Origin: Prorocentrum cordatum
Taxonomy: Eukaryota; Sar; Dinophyceae; Prorocentrales; Prorocentraceae
Assembly: GCA_963575745.1 (NCBI GenBank)
Contig: CAUYUJ010017893.1
Span: forward strand, 59,546 to 123,545
Direction of reading: 5' to 3'
DNA length: 64,000 nt
Each line of letters starts with the position of its first letter. The first letter of the stretch is position 1. The position numbers and the translations under genes were made by a program. The notes under the pieces are model-generated. The model searched no databases. It had not been told where the DNA came from and was given only the letters and a program-made list of their open reading frames with translations. Positions 20,394-28,556 of this stretch are shown piece after piece.

Positions 20394-22656
20394 TCAGGCC
20401 ATTCTGCAAAGGGGCAGGGGCGGGGGGGGCATATTACGCATGACCCATTCCTCGGTGTCCGACTCCTGGCCGATGGCGTCGTCGGCGTTGGCGACGCTGC
20501 CGGGGGAGGGCGGCGTCGGCGTGGAGGACTGGGGCTGCACCTCGCCCTTGCCCTCGTCCGACTCGTCCTGGCAGCTGCCCTCCTCGGCCACCTCGGTCGT
20601 GATCTTAGCCGCCTTGAAGAAGTTCAGCAAGCCCTTCCCTGGAAGATAGAAGCCGTCGATGCGGGGCGGAAGCCTCAGGACAGGCACCAGTGCGTCGCGT
20701 AGAACAGCAGCGATCATGGGAGGCGCATAGCTATTCCCCAACGCTTTCAGCATTGCTGTCTTCGGCATAAGCTTCACATCCAAATCAGTGATGCCAAACA
20801 GATTGGCTCGCTCTTCCAGCTTCAGATACCTGCTGCCTTTAGGGTGGCACCCGAAGCCGAGCGGGACAAGGTAGAGGTCTGAATTGCCGCACTTCAACGT
20901 CGGGCACGTGTCACTGAGCCAATACATCTTGCCGTAACTCTTGTACTTGCCCGGCTGACGGCACGCGTCCACGACGGCCACCTTGCCTTTGCGCGCGGGG
21001 TCGTTCATGGCAGACGCCACGTCTGACATCTCAAAGAAAACTTTGACGTTGTCTACTTGCGCCTGCGTCCTCAGCTTCTGCTCGCCCTTGCGATGCTCCG
21101 GGCCGACGGGCGTTTCCAAGAACTTCTGCAGCTTCACCGTAGGGACGGATATGTCACCACACGCCTTCAGCTTGGAGAAGTCAACATTTGCGAGAGTGTC
21201 CTGGTGCCACATCAAGATCACTGCGCGAGTGCGCGACTGGGGGATGCCATACTGCGTCAAGTTCCTGACCATGTACATCACCTTCATCCACGGGGCGTGC
21301 GTGGCCAAGTACTCCATGATCTCCTCGATGAACGGCGGCTGGTTGCCGACGACCTGGGTGATCCCCTTCGCGTTCTCGAGCAGGGCGACCTCGAGCCTCT
21401 CCGTTGTCTCCGTCGTCTCGCGGCTCGACATCTCCTTTATGCACTCTAACGTGTGCCGAAAGACGTTCGCCCTGTCGTCGCCGGCCGCCAACCTCTTGCC
21501 CTGGGACGAAAATGGCGGGCACGGCGGCCCGCCGCAGAGGAGCCTGGCGTGCGGCATGGACTTGGGCTTCACTCGGGTGATGTCCCCCTGTAGTTTGCCG
21601 ACGTGGATCGCCGGCCACTCGCCCTCGGGCACGAGCTCCTTCAGGGGTCCTGCGGGGGGCCAGCGGGGGCCTACATGAGCTACACCTCCGTCCCCTCGCG
21701 AGGTTATCGCGCGAGTTGTCTGCCAAGTCGATGCGTTTGCACGCAGCGTGGGCGCTCTGACCGAAGAGCGCGTTTCCATCGCAGCGCTTCCGAGCGTTTC
21801 CGAGCGTTTCCGAGTGTTTCCGACCGTTTCCGACTGTTTCCGACTGTTTCCGCGCGGCCCCGAGCAGCTGAAACGGTGTTTCCGTTGTCGCGTGGGCGTG
21901 GATGCGGGGGCGTTTCCGACCGTTTCCGAGTGTTTCCGAGTGTTTCCGACTGCACGTTTCCAAGGCGGCGGGGTTGCAGGGCACCGGGGTCGCAGGGCGC
22001 GAGGCGGGCCCGATGGGGGCGCGCGCGGGCCCCCCGAGAGCGACATGAGGGCCTCGCGACGCCCGTGGACCTCGCATCCGAACCCTCGCCTACAAATCAC
22101 TTCATCAAAGCCCTCCTCCTCCCCCCCTCCTGGGGCCTCGGCCATCCCCCTTCTTCCCGCTGCCCCCCTCGCGCGCACTTGCCGTCATCTCACTCGGGTT
22201 GCCCTCTTCCCTCTCCCCCATCCTCCTCCTCGCCCTAGTGATCCCCCAAACCCCCCGTCCTCGTCCCCATCATGCCTCCTCCTCCTCTCCTCATCCTCTC
22301 TACCTCATCGTCCCCCCCCTGCCCTTCCTTCTCCCGCGAGCTGTCCTGCAAGCCCCCTGTTCATGTCCCACGCCCCGCGCAGGACGGGCGTGATGCCGAG
22401 GGCCTTCAGGGCGCGGTGGTCGTTGAGCAGACCGCAACAAGGCGAGACCACTGTGATCTGCTTGCGCTCTGCCCCATCCCCGGGAATGCGCAACGCACGG
22501 AGGAAGGCAAAGGGCCACTGCATCCTGCAGCGCTGCAGCCCCCCCGGGAAGGGGCCAGGGGCCACAATTGCTTCAGCAAGAAACGGGCAACGGACAAGGG
22601 GGCGGGGGGCATCGTAAGGATACAGGACGCGCAGGAGGGCACGGATGTCGGCGAAC
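20394..22656 (-). CDS. Cytosine-5 DNA methyltransferase (copy 1)
   Basis: Two exons are supported, 22656-22346 and 21649-20394. Together they show the C5-methyltransferase motifs in order: motif I (VSPCCGLLNDHRALKALG, about 22385-22445) with a motif II-like AWDMN; motif IV GGPPCPPFS with the catalytic Cys in PC (about 21510-21535); motif VI ENAKG in place of ENV; motif VIII QSRTR (about 21230); a target-recognition-like region; and motif X LGNSYAPP (about 20720-20745). The family transfers a methyl group from S-adenosylmethionine to cytosine in DNA. Motif I lies in the first exon. Joining at GCAG|GAC gives an in-frame DMNRGLAG-PLKELVPEGE. The N-terminus lies further upstream and is not resolved. 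No reverse transcriptase is visible nearby, although retrotransposon-borne methyltransferases are known in dinoflagellates. The C-terminal tail is acidic and disordered. Confidence 0.85.
21650..22345 (-). other. Methyltransferase intron bounded by 7-bp direct repeat (copy 1)
   Basis: GCAGGAC occurs at both exon-intron edges (coding strand CTTGCAGGACAGC and CCCGCAGGACCCC). The intron can be read as GA...AG or as GC-donor, not GT. Placing the join after GCAG keeps the frame. The intron contains a 10-bp minisatellite and CT-rich DNA. The flanking repeat resembles a target-site duplication of an inserted intron. Confidence 0.65.
21786..21968. repeat. 10-bp minisatellite GTTTCCGA(C/G)N
   Basis: About seven head-to-tail units of GTTTCCGAGC / GTTTCCGACT at 21786-21855, and four to five more at 21911-21968 after a short interruption. 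It lies wholly within the methyltransferase intron and is identical in copy 2 (59199-59381). Confidence 0.85.
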
Positions 22657-22688
22657 CTATGGCGCAACGGCGCAGCCTGCGGCGCAAC

Positions 22689-22689
<1 letters not shown>

Positions 22690-22787
<98 letters not shown>

Positions 22788-22896
22788 GAGTGGCACTGGT
22801 TCCCAGCAGGGGCCCCCGAAGCCCCGAAGGGGGAGTTCTACCACTCTAAGGAGGACCCCGCAGGGACGCCGCCTGCGCTCCCCTGTGGCCGCCTCA

Positions 22897-22959
<63 letters not shown>

Positions 22960-22960
22960 C
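22690..22960. repeat. (GAC)n and (GTC)n tracts upstream of motif-I exon (copy 1)
   Basis: (GAC)n at 22690-22786 with one AAC interruption, and (GTC)n at 22899-22960. The two inverted trinucleotide runs flank a 110-base complex segment. They lie upstream of the methyltransferase exon on the coding strand and are probably intronic. Both runs are shorter in copy 2. Confidence 0.85.
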
Positions 22961-23378
22961 CTTGGGGGCTGGCCCGCGGCCCGCGTTGGTTTGGCAGGTC
23001 TGCCTGCGGCACGCCCTCTACTCCACTGGCGGCCCAGCCCCCCGCCACCGCTCTCCACCAGTGGTCTGATGTCGCGAGCCAGGCCCTCTCGCAAGAGCTC
23101 TGGAGCCGAAGGCGGCCCCGACTGCTGGGGCCCCATCGCGCCCCGAAGCAGGTGGGCGCCTGGCGACGAGAGGCGGGGGGCGAAGATGACGCGGGAGAAA
23201 GGGGGGGGGGGGCGGGGAAAGGGGGGGGGGATGACACCCTTCGCCCCCTGCCTGATTGGGAGATGGATAGACCCTGACCTTGGACTCCAGGACCCTAGGG
23301 AGGGGAGGGTGAGAAGGTGAGTCAGGTAAGCTTTCGGCACGCGGCGCTGGCGATTCCGCTCCACGCCGCCACCCGAGA
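22961..23378. other. Region between methyltransferase and gene P (copy 1)
   Basis: The minus strand is open in two frames over 22960-23180, one containing SAPELLREGLARDIRPLVES. This may be the first methyltransferase exon, but the choice of frame is uncertain. 23190-23232 is G-rich. The rest holds the 3' end of gene P. Confidence 0.35.
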
Positions 23379-23875
23379 TCACGCGGGCATGTGTGGCAAG
23401 AACACATCCATCTCCGCCTGCGACACCACGTGCTTGGCATGCTGGAACTTAACCTGGGCGGGCTGCTGCGACTCGTGTCCGCGCCACGCCCACGCGGCCA
23501 ACCTGGCCAACAGCGTTTGCCTGTTTGGCTCCAGCTCAACAGTTCTCCATTTGAAACAAGCCGGGTGATGTTTGCCGCAGCGCGCTACCCAGGCCCGTTG
23601 TTTACCGTTCACATGACGAGCGTTATCAAAGTGTATCTTGATCGGCGCGATGCCGGGGGCCACCACAGTCACGACCTCGCATATGTCACCTCGCTCTCGA
23701 GTGCCAGGCGGAGGCGGGCAGATGACTTGAGCAGCGATAATCCAATCGTCTGTGTCATAATCGTGCTTATCGCCAATGACCGAGAGGATGAGGCCAGCCG
23801 GGTCCCCCTCCCCCTGGCCGCCGGAGGTGCCGCCGTCGCCTTCGTCCTCGAGAACGCCGCCCGCGCGCCCTTCAC
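23379..23875 (-). CDS. Gene P: terminal exon of an unrecognised protein (copy 1)
   Basis: This 497-base exon follows GTCGCCAG (acceptor at 23876) and ends with TGA at 23381-23379. It encodes about 165 residues: an acidic/Gly-rich start (LEDEGDGGTSGGQGEGD), then a globular part with SVIGDKHDYDTDDWIIAAQV, VTVVAPGIAPIKIHFDNARH and a Cys/His stretch ARCGKHHPACFKW. It ends AEMDVFLPHMPA. Copy 2 (61246-60750) is the same length. The gap 26 bases upstream hides the rest in this copy. No family is recognised; the Cys/His residues might bind metal. Confidence 0.55.
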
Positions 23876-23900
23876 CTGGCGACGGCGGAGGTCGCGGGCG

Positions 23901-24000
23901 NNNNNNNNNNNNNNNNNNNNNNNNNNNNNNNNNNNNNNNNNNNNNNNNNNNNNNNNNNNNNNNNNNNNNNNNNNNNNNNNNNNNNNNNNNNNNNNNNNNN
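23901..24000. other. Assembly gap (100 N)
   Basis: Exactly 100 N, a scaffolding convention, so the true distance is unknown. It cuts copy 1 of the segmental duplication inside the pyrimidine tract upstream of gene P. The sequence to its right does not match the corresponding place in copy 2. Confidence 0.99.
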
Positions 24001-24063
24001 TGTCGTCTTTGAGATTCTCAAAGACGACACGTTGTCGTCTTTGAGATTCTCAAAGACGGCACC
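24001..24063. repeat. Two tandem palindromic hairpins
   Basis: TGTCGTCTTTGAGA and its exact reverse complement, with one T between them, form a 29-base palindrome. It is followed at once by a second, nearly identical one (one arm base changed, GACGGCA). Such tandem hairpins at a gap edge may be part of a longer repeat that stopped the assembly, or a small foldback element. Confidence 0.85.
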
Positions 24064-24219
24064 CGTGTCGTTTGACAGCGGTACCCTCTGCGACGATTCT
24101 TAATCCGTATTCGTGGCAGCCCTCAGCTGCTGTGCACCCCCGCAGCTTCGGCGGCAACTCCTGTGCTGAGTCGCCGCCGTGGGGGCCTCAACCCCTTCCG
24201 ACGGGGCACGCCTCGCCGA

Positions 24220-24248
24220 CCACGCGACGACGACGACGACGACAACGC

Positions 24249-24285
<37 letters not shown>

Positions 24286-24297
24286 CACGACGACGAC
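24220..24297. repeat. (GAC)n tract
   Basis: A short GAC run with ACGCTGAC and CACGAC interruptions, downstream of the stop codon of the Gly/Tyr-rich gene. Confidence 0.8.
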
Positions 24298-24325
24298 ACG
24301 GTGGTCGCCGACGCGTGCCCCGTGA

Positions 24326-25756
24326 TCACACGGAGCTTGAGCCCGCTGCGGTCGCCGCAGCGTAGTCGGCGACCGCCTTCAGCCACACCTGCGGCTGCGT
24401 GCGGCGGCTCCAGGCCGCGTACTTCTGGTCCTGCTCGGACAGGTCGTGCAAGCCCTGCAGGTGCTCCCGCACGGCCAGTGCTTTGGCGAGGCGGGTGTGC
24501 TTGCCCCCGCGGGGGCGGGGGCCGTCGCCCCCGTCCCCGTCCTTGCCGTCGCCCTTCACGTGGCCGCCGTAGCCGTCCTTCTTGTGGCCGCCGTAGCCGT
24601 CCTTCTTGTGGCCGCCGTAGTAGCCGTCGCCCTTGTCGTGGCTGTCGTAGCCGTCGCCCTTCTCGTGGCTGTAGTAGCCGTCGCCCTTCACGTGGCCGCT
24701 GTAGCCGTCGCCCTTCACGTGGCCGCTGTAGCCGACGCCTTTGTGGCCGTAGTAGCCGTCGCCCTTGTCGCGGCCACGCCACTCCTGGCCGTTGTAGCCG
24801 TCGCCTTTGTGGCCGTAGTAGTCGTCGCCCTTCACGTGGCTGTAGTAGCCGTCGCCCGTCTCGTGGCCATAGTAGCCGTCGCCCTTCTCGTGGCCATAGT
24901 AGCCGTCGCCCTTGTGGCCATAGTAGCCGTCGCCCTTCTCGTGGCCATAGTAGCCGTCGCCCTTGTGGCCATAGTAGCCGTCGCCCTTCTCACGGCCGTA
25001 GTAGCCGTCCTTGGCCCACCAACCGTCCTTGCCGTAGTAGCCGTTCTTGGTGTGGCCGCCGTAGTCGCCGTCCTTGTTGTGGCCGTAGTAGTAGCCGTCC
25101 TTGTTGTAGTAGCTGTCTTTGCCGCCGCGGCTGCAGCCGTCGTTGCCGTCCTTGTTGTAGTAGCTGTCTTTGCCGCCAACGCCCTCGCTGCTGTCGTCGT
25201 AGTCGTAGTAGTGGCGGCTTTTACGGCAACTGCTGTAATAGCCCTCGGCGTCGCCATCGGCGGTGTAGCTCTCGCCAGCGCTGTCGTCGTAGCCACCGCC
25301 CTCAGCGTCGCCACCTTCGCACTCATCCGCCATGGCGCCCTCGTAGTCGCCGTCGCCCTCGTCGACCGCGTCGCCGCCGCCCGCGGCGTCGTCGCCACCA
25401 CCCTCGGGCTCGTCGACCTCGAACTCGAGAAGGTGCTTCATCGAGTTCGTCGTCGGGTGCATGGGCGGCGCGAGGTTGAGCTTCTCGAGCAGCGAGTCCG
25501 CCACCGAGCCGCGCCGCGTCTGCACGCGAGCCTGTGCCGACCAGCACATCGCCTTGCGCTTCTTCTCGGCGGAGGCCATGGCGGCCGCCAAGACGTGCTC
25601 TGGCGGAGCCGTCCGCGGCGCGGTCGGCCGCTTCTTGGACGTCGGCTGCAGCCGCGACGGCTTCTCCCCCGCCACCTTCTCCCGTCGCTGCTGGATCTCG
25701 CTCGCCGCTGCGAGCAACATTGCCACCTCGGTGGCGTCGTCGCCACCGCCGCTCAT
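24326..25756 (-). CDS. Gene Q: Gly/Tyr/Asp-rich KGDGYYGH-repeat protein
   Basis: A single uninterrupted frame of 476 codons from ATG at 25756 to TGA at 24328-24326. It has three zones. Residues 1-120 are charged and Ala-rich, with EIQQRREK and a KKRPTAPRTAP basic segment. An acidic Gly-rich linker follows. From about residue 190 to 400 there are some 25 imperfect 7-10 residue repeats on the theme KGDGYYGH(E/V), with diverged forms KDSYYNKDG and KKDGYGGH. The C-terminal 75 residues are non-repetitive and end in an Ala-rich tail. The Tyr/Gly/charged composition suggests a disordered, possibly phase-separating or matrix-type protein. No signal peptide is evident. Codon usage keeps TAC for Tyr in nearly every repeat, so the repeat is young at the DNA level or homogenised. 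No known family is recognised. Confidence 0.75.
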   Translation of the reverse strand: MSGGGDDATEVAMLLAAASEIQQRREKVAGEKPSRLQPTSKKRPTAPRTAPPEHVLAAAMASAEKKRKAMCWSAQARVQTRRGSVADSLLEKLNLAPPMHPTTNSMKHLLEFEVDEPEGGGDDAAGGGDAVDEGDGDYEGAMADECEGGDAEGGGYDDSAGESYTADGDAEGYYSSCRKSRHYYDYDDSSEGVGGKDSYYNKDGNDGCSRGGKDSYYNKDGYYYGHNKDGDYGGHTKNGYYGKDGWWAKDGYYGREKGDGYYGHKGDGYYGHEKGDGYYGHKGDGYYGHEKGDGYYGHETGDGYYSHVKGDDYYGHKGDGYNGQEWRGRDKGDGYYGHKGVGYSGHVKGDGYSGHVKGDGYYSHEKGDGYDSHDKGDGYYGGHKKDGYGGHKKDGYGGHVKGDGKDGDGGDGPRPRGGKHTRLAKALAVREHLQGLHDLSEQDQKYAAWSRRTQPQVWLKAVADYAAATAAGSSSV

Positions 25757-25900
25757 CTGCAGGGCGAGGCCGCGGCGGGCGTCGGGGGCCCCGCGCGGCG
25801 GGGGGGGGCGAGCACCCTGTGGAGGCGCGGGCCCCGCGCCGTGAACCCACGGCCCGCGCGCCGCGGGCGTGGCTGAACACACGGGCCACAACGGCGTCGG

Positions 25901-25901
<1 letters not shown>

Positions 25902-25940
<39 letters not shown>
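25902..25940. repeat. (AG)n microsatellite
   Basis: About 19 AG dinucleotides, 146 bases upstream of the start codon of gene Q and at the left edge of the lower-GC island. Confidence 0.95.
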
Positions 25941-25942
<2 letters not shown>

Positions 25943-26337
25943 GCGGATCTTTATAGTTCCTCGTGCATCTTAGATGCACTCTACACATATACAGACCACG
26001 CAAAGCTTGCAGTACTGTACCCACCCGAAAGCCGAAATCCTTAACCTACGAAGCTCTACACTACTGTGCCGTTCGACATCAAACTACGATATTACAAATA
26101 CCAAACATTATCTCGCCCTAACCGAAGCTAGTCCAACACCCACATCAATAACTCACGGCGTCGCGCGCACATAACAACGCAACGGCTGTGGCGAAATAGT
26201 TTGCATACGCATAATGCGATTTGTGATGCTGACGCTAACGTCTCTTACATGACATGTACGTTCGAGTCGGTGTGTATCGGTGGTAATGACAGTGGCAATT
26301 GTGCGGCCGACGATGTGGCAGATGCGATTGTCACCAT
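25941..26337. other. Left flank of the tandem-duplicated island
   Basis: Non-repetitive DNA of moderate GC, unlike the trinucleotide-rich DNA to the left. No gene is supported. The tandem 7.5-kb unit begins at its right end. Confidence 0.5.
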
Positions 26338-27441
26338 AATGAGAATCATGCACAGTTGCGTCACAAGCAAATGTTACTGAACGCATGCGCAACGATGATG
26401 GTTTTCACACCCATGGCGATGGCTGTATCCCCATAAGCAGCACGCCCAACTACGAGCTCGCATATACGGCATGCGAAGTAAACTGCATGCCCCCCATAGA
26501 TCACGCACAATGTGCCCCCGACCCCATTCCCATTCGAACCCCATACCAATCATTTGCTCCTGGCCCCCCCAAGTCGGCCACCCCCAAGTCCCCCACCCCG
26601 CGACGGTGCCACCCCGCGACGTCGCCTCTGCGGAGCATCCGCATCGCCGCGTTGGGTGTAGGGTTCATGGGGATGGGGTCGGGGCGCTCGCACGTAGCGG
26701 CTGGCGCCCACACGCGAGCCCCGCGTAGCCCCCCCGAGGACGGATCGGGCCCCGCACATCCCCCCGTGGTGTCGTCCGAGAGCCGCGCTGCGATGGCGCC
26801 CGAGACCCCTGGCATAGTCGCCGCGATGCGGCAGCTTCGCGGGGCGGGCGTCGTCGTCTTAAGTTCGTCGTCGTCGATGTCGTCGCCGCCGCCGTCGCCC
26901 CTCCACCTGCCGATAGAAGGCTTTGCTTACGCACGTAAATGCTGCACGAGTGTTGCTAGCACGAGTGGACGATGTGGAGGACGATCTCTTGCTGCGCGGT
27001 CAGCAGCACGATCACTTGCTCGCGGAGTTGGGGGAGCAGCAGCGCACGATCGCATAGCAGCGGCACCAGCAGCAGCAGACGGAGGCAGCGCTACAGCAAC
27101 AGCAGCAGACGGAGGCAGCGCAGAAGGTCGAGGGGCTGGGGCAGGAGGTGCAGGCCCTCAGGACGAGTTGGCGCTCTATAAGAGGTCGTTCCCAGATGGT
27201 TCCTTGTTGAACATTCAGGGGTGAGGGGTGGCGGCGGCGCGTCTGCCTGAAGAGCGCATCTAGGATGCGAACGGGCGAGGAGTGGCACGAGGGGGCGTGT
27301 AAAACGATGGCGACGAGCCCCCCCCCCTCCCCCTCCTCCCCCCCCCGCGGGTGGGAAGGACGACGGGGCCGACGGTGGGAGAATAGATAGGAGGTCGAAA
27401 GGGTGGGCGCGCTGTGCGTGCCCGACGCAGCGCCTGGCGTC
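26338..27441 (+). other. Region downstream of gene C with a Gln-rich coiled-coil ORF remnant (unit 1)
   Basis: Around 26955-27210 the plus strand encodes a coiled-coil-like segment (VLLARVDDVEDDLLLRGQQH, then HQQQQTEAA repeats). Here TAG at about 27055 interrupts it, where unit 2 has CAGAG and stays open (34439-34726). A longer ATG frame (26385-27224) is open in both units, but the differences between units are mostly amino-acid changing, so it is doubted. 27200-27440 includes a C run (27319-27347). Confidence 0.35.
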
Positions 27442-28308
27442 TCAGCCCTGGGCGTCGCTATCACCCGCAGCATCGACATTGTCGTCTTCGCCATCGCCCT
27501 GTTGATCTTCGGGTCCACCCCCCTCGGCATACTCGGCACAATTCAGCCCATGGAGAAGATCGGCATCGGGCTCGCGATCCTCTATCTCCTCGCCCTTCGC
27601 GACCACTTTGTCGCGTAGCTCGGGGGCGCAGTGCAAAATGCACGTGTCATTCCATTCCACTGGTTTTTGATAGATGCGTCTTGACGAGTTGTGGGATTTC
27701 ACAACGACATACACTACCCTGCGACGCTTGTCGCATCGGACCCCTGGCACTCCGTTCAGTCCTCTCTTTTGTTTCTCGGTGCCATCGTCCTCTGCTGCTT
27801 TCAGCGCAGCACATCTGATGTAAGTCAGTACGTTCTCTGTACATTCCACATGTACCTTGCTAATCGCTGATGCAGAAAATATGCATCTTACTGCGATCGG
27901 CTCGCACTTCAAGGCCACGCCGCCACCATTAGATTCAACCTCTGGCAACTGAACCGTAACGTATGCTGGCATAGCACCCTCGTCGATGTTCTTCTTGTAG
28001 GCCTTGATCAGTTTGTCTTGGTCAGACTGGTCCGACAGCAATGGGTCTCGCGATTTCATGTACTCCCATATCGCAATGTCCGATGCAGCGTTTCGGGGGG
28101 CCTTCAACTCTTTGAAGAAATGATTTTGGGCAAATGGGGCGTTCCTGTTTGTTGGGTTCTGGATGTCGACGAACTGGAAGAGCCTCCTGTCCATCAGGGA
28201 TACCTCGATGAACGCAATACCTCCGCTATGGACAATAGTCCGCGGCATCCGCGGCTCCTTGAGCCCGCCGCCCTCGATCACCGTGCGCATGGAAACAGAC
28301 ACTGACAT
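27442..28308 (-). CDS. Gene C: 288-residue protein, uninterrupted (unit 1)
   Basis: ATG at 28308, stop TGA at 27444-27442, no intron. The protein has a mixed globular part with IAFIEVSLMDRRLFQFVDIQ, KAYKKNIDEGAMPAYVTVQL and CDKRRRVVYVVVKSHNSS, then an acidic disordered tail ending GDGEDDNVDAAGDSDAQG. A relict spliced leader lies 41 bases upstream of the ATG. The neighbour gene D ends 186 bases upstream of that leader on the same strand. Unit 2 holds a second intact copy with a handful of changes. No family is recognised. Lack of introns plus the leader relic suggest a retroposed mRNA copy. Confidence 0.65.
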   Translation of the reverse strand: MSVSVSMRTVIEGGGLKEPRMPRTIVHSGGIAFIEVSLMDRRLFQFVDIQNPTNRNAPFAQNHFFKELKAPRNAASDIAIWEYMKSRDPLLSDQSDQDKLIKAYKKNIDEGAMPAYVTVQLPEVESNGGGVALKCEPIAVRCIFSASAISKVHVECTENVLTYIRCAALKAAEDDGTEKQKRGLNGVPGVRCDKRRRVVYVVVKSHNSSRRIYQKPVEWNDTCILHCAPELRDKVVAKGEEIEDREPDADLLHGLNCAEYAEGGGPEDQQGDGEDDNVDAAGDSDAQG

Positions 28309-28349
28309 GCAGACGTGCGGGGCAGCGTGGGCCGCGTGATACCCCAGCG

Positions 28350-28370
28350 ATTGAGCCAGAACGGCTATGG
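28350..28370 (-). other. Relict dinoflagellate spliced leader, gene C
   Basis: Read on the minus strand the site is CCATAGCCGTTCTGGCTCAA plus T. It matches the known leader core (CCGTAGCCATTTTGGCTCAA plus G) at 17 of 21 positions, in the sense orientation of gene C. Confidence 0.75.
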
Positions 28371-28556
28371 TGCGTTGCGACGATGTCGCAGACTGGCGCG
28401 ATGCTGCATCGCAGAATGATGCGATGCGTTGGTGTGATGACGCATCGCAGTATGAAGCATTTCAGTATGTCTTCGCCATCCAACAAGGTGCGTTCATATA
28501 CGGAGGGCGACGCCAACGCCCTGCGTAATGCCGCGGCAATGCGGCGAATGGGCGGC

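Larger units (their letters stand above)
8582..23900. repeat. Segmental duplication, copy 1 (at least 15.3 kb)
   Basis: From the sequence TAGTGAGTCTCGG at 8582 to the assembly gap at 23900, this DNA matches 46041-61271 in the same orientation and order. The coordinate offset drifts from about 37,459 to 37,371 because of small indels. Coding exons are nearly identical by eye. Differences concentrate in trinucleotide tracts, a GGA composite array, a palindrome, and poly-A or poly-T blocks. The right-hand limit is hidden by the gap. Confidence 0.95.

Noticed and set aside
20394-22178. Methyltransferase as one continuous 594-codon frame
   Set aside because: The first 175 or so codons are intron, including the 10-bp minisatellite; motif I is found instead on a separate upstream exon that joins in frame.
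26385-27224. 279-codon ATG-started plus-strand ORF, also open at 33901-34740
   Set aside because: Differences between the tandem copies are mostly amino-acid changing and the composition is Pro/Ser/Arg/Ala-rich; it looks like chance openness in GC-rich DNA.
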